Assembly (NCBI GenBank): GCA_032000125.1
Contig: DAMALH010000005.1
Location: forward strand, 1 to 64,000
DNA from: Dryocola sp032000125
Lineage (GTDB): Bacteria; Pseudomonadota; Gammaproteobacteria; Enterobacterales; Enterobacteriaceae
Direction: 5' to 3'
Length of the DNA stretch: 64,000 bases
Numbering within the stretch: the stretch's first letter is position 1; the number at the start of each line of letters is the position of its first letter. A model generated the notes under the pieces. That model was given only the letters and a program-made list of their open reading frames with translations, was not told the DNA's origin and did not search any database. Below are positions 60,652-64,000 of this stretch, piece by piece. A program made the position numbers and the translations under genes.

Positions 60652-61149
60652 TCATTTTTTCTTCGCGCTCTGGTTAATTCCTGATTCAGCAAGAGTAGTT
60701 AATTTATTGTCGGCTGATTTTTCCTCTTCGAGGGTTTGGCCAAGCAGCGTTTTGGCTTCTTTATATCCCAGCATTTCTGCCAGCGTACACAATGTACCGT
60801 AAGAAGCTATTTCATAGTGCTCGACTTTTTGCGCCGCGGCAATTAAGCCCGCGTCACGCACTGCACCTTTATCAACGCTATCAATCACTTCCTGGCCTTC
60901 TTCAATTAGCCCTTCCATCGCCACGCATTTCATGCGTTTTAAACGGAACTCAGGAATGCTGTCGACGACCTGATCGATGCGCTCTACGTGTCCCCGCGTT
61001 TCTTCCAGATGGCTGGTGAAAGCTTCGCTGAGCTTGGGGTTTTCACTGGCGCGAGCAAGTTTAGGAAGTGCCCGTGTTAGCTGCTTTTCAGCACTGTATG
61101 TATCTGATAAAAGGTGAACAAAAAGGTCTTCAATGGTTTTGATCTGCAT
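60652..61149 (-). CDS. yciF: Ferritin-like DUF892 stress protein YciF
   Basis: This 165-residue protein aligns with E. coli YciF (166): IEDLFVHLLSDTYSAEKQLT, RMKCVAMEGLIEEGQEVI and AAQKVEHYEIASYGTL. It forms a four-helix bundle with a dimetal site of Glu/His (HLEET, EHYE). In enterics yciGFE is strongly RpoS- and H-NS-dependent. It is preceded by yciG. In E. coli this operon lies next to ompW-trpA; here it is about 31 kb away and yciE is absent. Confidence 0.93.
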   Translation of the reverse strand: MQIKTIEDLFVHLLSDTYSAEKQLTRALPKLARASENPKLSEAFTSHLEETRGHVERIDQVVDSIPEFRLKRMKCVAMEGLIEEGQEVIDSVDKGAVRDAGLIAAAQKVEHYEIASYGTLCTLAEMLGYKEAKTLLGQTLEEEKSADNKLTTLAESGINQSAKKK

Positions 61150-61252
61150 GATCGCTCCAGAATTCGCTCTTTATTTCATATCGGGGAGCATGAGCAGATT
61201 CGTCAGCGCAAATCCGCCCATACTGATGAGGTTTCAGCCTGCTCCGGTCAGG

Positions 61253-61435
61253 TTACGACTGGGATTTACGACCGCCTCCGTGGCTGTTTTCACCACCTTT
61301 GCGGCCTGCCTCTGAAGCGCGTTGGGGATCGTCTTTAAAATTCCCGCCGCCCTGTTGGCCGCCTTTCTTACCGGCATCAGATGCTTTATTTCGATCTTCT
61401 GCAAAATTACCTGAACCGCCACGATGTTGAGTCAT
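61253..61435 (-). CDS. yciG: KGG-repeat stress protein YciG
   Basis: This 60-residue, Gly/Lys-rich protein carries two or three KGG motifs (DAGKKGGQQ, EAGRKGGEN) and matches E. coli YciG (59; MAEHRGGSGNFAEDREKASD). It is needed for swarming motility in E. coli and is general-stress induced. It is separated by 100 bp from yciF and likely co-transcribed. TGAGGAG-like CGAGGAG precedes the ATG (AGTGAGGAGTA). Confidence 0.9.
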   Translation of the reverse strand: MTQHRGGSGNFAEDRNKASDAGKKGGQQGGGNFKDDPQRASEAGRKGGENSHGGGRKSQS

Positions 61436-61660
61436 AAATTACTCCTCACTTGGGGATGAATGGTAATACTTTACGAGACAGTATTGTCGCGTAACTAAAA
61501 ATTGTAGTAGAGGGCTTTTCTATTGCAAGTAAAAGGCCGCGGTGATGACGCTATAAAATCTTGCGCTAAGAATAATCTTAAAGCGCCGGATTTATTTTGT
61601 TCTGGCCGCTTAACTTATTATATTTACATCCTGTTGTGCTTTAAAAAGCGGGAGGTAATT

Positions 61661-61828
61661 ATGGTGTGGTACAAACATTCTCAAGGAAATGTGAAAGGGT
61701 TATTTATGCCATTTTTATTCAAAAATACCGTTTGTTTATTATTAAAAAACGGTGGGGCACTTTACCGCCCGCGTGACTGGTTAAAAGTAGAACATAAGCA
61801 TTTAAAAATTGTAGAGAAAGCACAGTAA
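61661..61828 (+). CDS. Unrecognised 55-residue basic protein
   Basis: The frame opens with MVWYKHSQGNVKGLFMPF and is basic with a short hydrophobic middle (LFKNTVCLLL). GGGAGGT lies 5 bp upstream of the ATG, a strong Shine-Dalgarno sequence. The open frame extends 46 codons upstream through AT-rich DNA without support. I recognise no family. It lies between yciG (opposite strand) and a second small ORF and shares their stress-island context. Confidence 0.6.
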   Translation: MVWYKHSQGNVKGLFMPFLFKNTVCLLLKNGGALYRPRDWLKVEHKHLKIVEKAQ

Positions 61829-61954
61829 ACGAAACCGGGGCCGATAGTGAAATCATCTTTAGTAGGCTATTGATTTCCGGCCTCCCTGCCAGATCGGGGC
61901 GCGGCGTTCCATGCGCTTTAAGCTGGCTAAATGAAGTCCCGACGGGAGAAGATT

Positions 61955-62032
61955 ATGCAATTTATTGAAAAAGACGATCCGAGCGAAGCGCCAGAATCCG
62001 GTGATAAGCAACCAAAACCCGATCAAAAATAA
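61955..62032 (+). CDS. Unrecognised 25-residue small protein
   Basis: ATG at 61955 opens 25 codons beginning MQFIEKDDPSEAPES and ending with Lys/Pro/Gln-rich DKQPKPDQK. GGGAGAAG lies 4 bp upstream and a strong terminator begins 4 bp after the stop codon. These two signals make it a good small-protein candidate. A second in-frame ATG eight codons earlier (61931) lacks a ribosome site. Acidic, hydrophilic; no family recognised. Confidence 0.55.
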   Translation: MQFIEKDDPSEAPESGDKQPKPDQK

Positions 62033-62035
62033 GCT

Positions 62036-62060
62036 AAAGGCCGCAAATGCGGCCTTTTTT
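62036..62060 (+). terminator. Terminator after the 25-codon ORF
   Basis: GGCCGCA and TGCGGCC form a stem with a tiny loop, preceded by AAA and followed by six T residues. Confidence 0.85.
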
Positions 62061-62121
62061 GCATTTGAACGGTTTTTCAGCAGCAGGTTTATCGGCACTC
62101 ACATTGCATACAGGGGGCGTT

Positions 62122-63114
62122 ATGGCTGTAGTGGTGATTACGGGAGGAACCGCCGGCATCGGCAGGGCTACCGCAGTGCGTTTTGCGAAGGAAGGGAATG
62201 ACGTTGCGGTAATTGCACGTGGTGAGGAAGGGCTGCGGGAAACGGTGGCGGAGCTACAGGCAACGGGCGCCCGTGCGGCCGGTTTTAGCGCCGACGTGGC
62301 CGATGCGCGGCAAATGACGCGAGTAGCAGACAGCATCGAAGATGAATTTGGCCCGGTTAGCGTGTGGATTAACGCCGCCATGTGCACCATTATGTCGCCC
62401 TTTGGGGATATCTCCTCCGGCGAATATAAACGAGTCACGGATGTGACCTATCTGGGCGCCGTTAACGGTACAAGAGAAGCGCTGCGCATTATGCAACCAC
62501 GTAACGAGGGAACCATCGTTCAGATAGGTTCCGCGCTGGCTTATCGCTCCATACCATTACAGTCGGCCTATTGCGGTGCGAAGGCCGCTATCCGGGGCTT
62601 CACGGACTCGCTGCGCTGCGAGCTTATCCATCAACGCAGCGCGATACGTCTGACAATGGTTCACCTTCCGGGCACCAACACTCCGCAATTTAGCTGGGCC
62701 CGTAACCGGCTGGGTCATCCCGCGCGCCCGGTAGCGCCTGTTTATCAGCCGGATGCGGTAGCCAAAGCCATATTTAACGCAGCCTGCAAGGCGCCCCGGG
62801 AAATGTGGGTCGGGAAAGCCACCGTGCAGTCGATTCTGGGGAATCACCTTTTTCCGCAATGGCTGGATAAAATGCTGGCCAACAAGGCCTGGTCCGGACA
62901 AATGGAAAGTACCGAATACCTCATGCCTCAGCAGGACAATCTTTTCACGCCCGTTGAAGGTTTACATCAGAGCACGGGGCGCTTCAGCCAGGAGGCAAAA
63001 GAAAGCGTGATTAGCCTTAATTCGGCCACGCCGGTGCGGGTCGTTTTTGCGGCGGCGAGCTTAGGCGCGCTGTTTTTGTTCAGGAAATATCAGGCGCGAC
63101 GTAGAAAAAATTAG
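62122..63114 (+). CDS. SDR-family oxidoreductase with C-terminal membrane tail
   Basis: The 330-residue protein has an N-terminal SDR domain with TGGTAGIG and YCGAK, but the usual NNAG is INAAM (NAAMCTIM). After about residue 250 comes an extension ending in a hydrophobic segment and basic tail (VVFAAASLGALFLFRKYQARRRKN), suggesting membrane attachment. GGGGGC precedes the ATG at 62122; an earlier in-frame start at 62047 lies in the preceding terminator. Such SDRs are frequent in bacterial stress islands beside trehalose and KGG-protein genes. Substrate unknown. Confidence 0.82.
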   Translation: MAVVVITGGTAGIGRATAVRFAKEGNDVAVIARGEEGLRETVAELQATGARAAGFSADVADARQMTRVADSIEDEFGPVSVWINAAMCTIMSPFGDISSGEYKRVTDVTYLGAVNGTREALRIMQPRNEGTIVQIGSALAYRSIPLQSAYCGAKAAIRGFTDSLRCELIHQRSAIRLTMVHLPGTNTPQFSWARNRLGHPARPVAPVYQPDAVAKAIFNAACKAPREMWVGKATVQSILGNHLFPQWLDKMLANKAWSGQMESTEYLMPQQDNLFTPVEGLHQSTGRFSQEAKESVISLNSATPVRVVFAAASLGALFLFRKYQARRRKN

Positions 63115-63145
63115 GCCGCAGGCAGTTCGCCTGCGGTCGGCAATG

Positions 63146-64000
63146 TTAGCCGTGCTTTTTAATGATGGAAAACCAGCGATAGCCATAGCCATTGAGCGTC
63201 AGAGAAAAGGGCGCCGTTAGCGACCCGGATTCCTTATATTCCTTATCCGCCAGGCATTCCGTCAGGCCCGCTATATCAGACTCGGTTATTTCCGCCGTGA
63301 CTTTTCTGCTGCAAAAATTAGCCAGCAGCAGCAGGCCCTTATTGCCGTAGTCATACCTCACGGCAAAAATTGCCGGGTCCTGGATTTTAACCACCTGGTA
63401 AATGCCCGAGCCAATCGCATTCAGGCCCAGCCGCGCCCTGGCCATTTTACTCACGCGATGCAATAAAGAATCGTCTTTTATCAGCGAGGCGTTAACGTTA
63501 ACTTTTTGATGGCTGTATGGCCCGGTGCTGATGACCGGAGCAACAAATTTTTCCGGGTCAGCCTCAGAAAAGCCCGCCCCCGCTAAGTCTGACCACTGCA
63601 TCGGCGTCCTGACGGCGTTACGTTCCTCAAGCTGCAGGTCGTCACCCATGCCGATTTCATCGCCATAGCGTAATACCGGCGTGCCGGGTAAAGAGAAGAG
63701 AACCGCGTGCGCCATCGCAAGGCGTCTTATATTTCCCTTCAGCATCGGGGCGAGCCTGCGCCGCAGCCCGCGTTGATAAACATGCATATTTTTGTCGGGG
63801 CCAAAGCTCTTCATCACGTCGCGTTTTTCCGCTTTCGACAGGCCGTCTAAATCAAGCTCATCGTGGTTGCGCAGCCAGTTGGCAAAGCAGGCCCGGAACG
63901 GCGGAGCGGGCAGTTCTTCAATGGCCTGCAACAGAGCGGTAGCGTTTTTGCGGGCGAGGGAAACATAAAACTTCTTATTCAGGTTAAAGCTGAGCAGCAT
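63146..64000 (-). CDS. Trehalose synthase-like GH13 protein, C-terminal part, cut by window edge
   Basis: The 284 residues visible are the C-terminal half of an alpha-amylase-family (GH13) protein. RNHDELDLDGL carries the second catalytic region NHDE; LPGTPVLRYGDEIGMGDDL and AVRTPMQWSD are typical of maltose alpha-D-glucosyltransferase (trehalose synthase, TreS). The C-terminal beta-domain ends IIKKHG. The frame is still open at 64000, and the N-terminal barrel strands with the first catalytic residues lie outside. It is convergent with the SDR gene. Confidence 0.8.
   Translation of the reverse strand: MLLSFNLNKKFYVSLARKNATALLQAIEELPAPPFRACFANWLRNHDELDLDGLSKAEKRDVMKSFGPDKNMHVYQRGLRRRLAPMLKGNIRRLAMAHAVLFSLPGTPVLRYGDEIGMGDDLQLEERNAVRTPMQWSDLAGAGFSEADPEKFVAPVISTGPYSHQKVNVNASLIKDDSLLHRVSKMARARLGLNAIGSGIYQVVKIQDPAIFAVRYDYGNKGLLLLANFCSRKVTAEITESDIAGLTECLADKEYKESGSLTAPFSLTLNGYGYRWFSIIKKHG

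Overview
The window is chromosomal DNA of an enteric bacterium (Enterobacteriaceae). Most proteins read as close relatives of Escherichia coli K-12 proteins at near-identical length. Gene order over 1-39 kb follows the E. coli 27-28.5 min segment (tyrT-purU-ychJ-rssAB-galU-hns-tdk-adhE-ychE-oppABCDF-yciU-clsA-yciY-yciI-tonB-yciA-yciB-yciC-ompW-trp-rnm-yciO-rluB). At about 39.0 kb the order jumps to the E. coli 38 min segment, read backwards (rprA-ydiK-ydiJ-menI-sufABCDSE-ldtE-lpp-pykF). Moderate GC, the genus-variable inserts and a 446-residue Ugd suggest a genus near Enterobacter, Cronobacter, Cedecea or Kosakonia. I cannot decide the genus from the sequence alone.

Layout. 0-1.6 kb: 5' part of tRNA-Tyr, purU, ychJ. 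1.7-7.2 kb: rssA-rssB (sigma-S turnover), then galU-ugd-UDP-glucuronate epimerase as a nucleotide-sugar operon. 7.3-12.7 kb: hns, tdk, adhE, ychE. 13.5-19.1 kb: oppABCDF oligopeptide importer. 19.3-28.5 kb: yciU, clsA, yciY, a CPBP-family membrane protease, yciI, tonB, yciA, an inserted queH / AraC regulator / SDR group, yciB, yciC. 28.9-36.4 kb: ompW and the trp operon with promoter, operator, leader peptide and attenuator. 36.5-39.0 kb: rnm-yciO-rluB. 39.1-44.0 kb: sRNA RprA, ydiK, ydiJ-menI. 44.2-47.5 kb: a blue-light/cold module (ycgZ-ymgA-ariR on the minus strand; bluF, bluR on the plus strand). 47.8-53.4 kb: sufABCDSE with a Fur box. 53.5-57 kb: ldtE, lpp, pykF, tRNA-Val(GAC). 57.2-64 kb: a stress-type island (DUF883/CsbD-like protein, IraP-like anti-adaptor, PQQ membrane dehydrogenase, yciF, yciG, two small ORFs, a membrane-tailed SDR and the 3' part of a trehalose synthase-like GH13 gene).

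How the genes fit together. Several nodes of the general-stress (RpoS) and envelope-stress (Rcs) circuits sit in this one stretch: RssB (delivers sigma-S to ClpXP), an IraP-like protein (IraP blocks RssB in E. coli), RprA (activates rpoS translation under Rcs control), YcgZ/YmgA/AriR (signal through Rcs in E. coli), H-NS, and likely outputs (ugd/galU polysaccharide precursors, yciGF, trehalose metabolism). No insertion sequence, prophage, CRISPR array, restriction system or toxin-antitoxin pair was found. The most unusual readings are a trp leader peptide with a single Trp codon, a YdiK shortened in its periplasmic loop, the placement of the Blu module and its TGTACA repeats, a stress island carrying its own IraP-like gene, and two well-signalled small ORFs.
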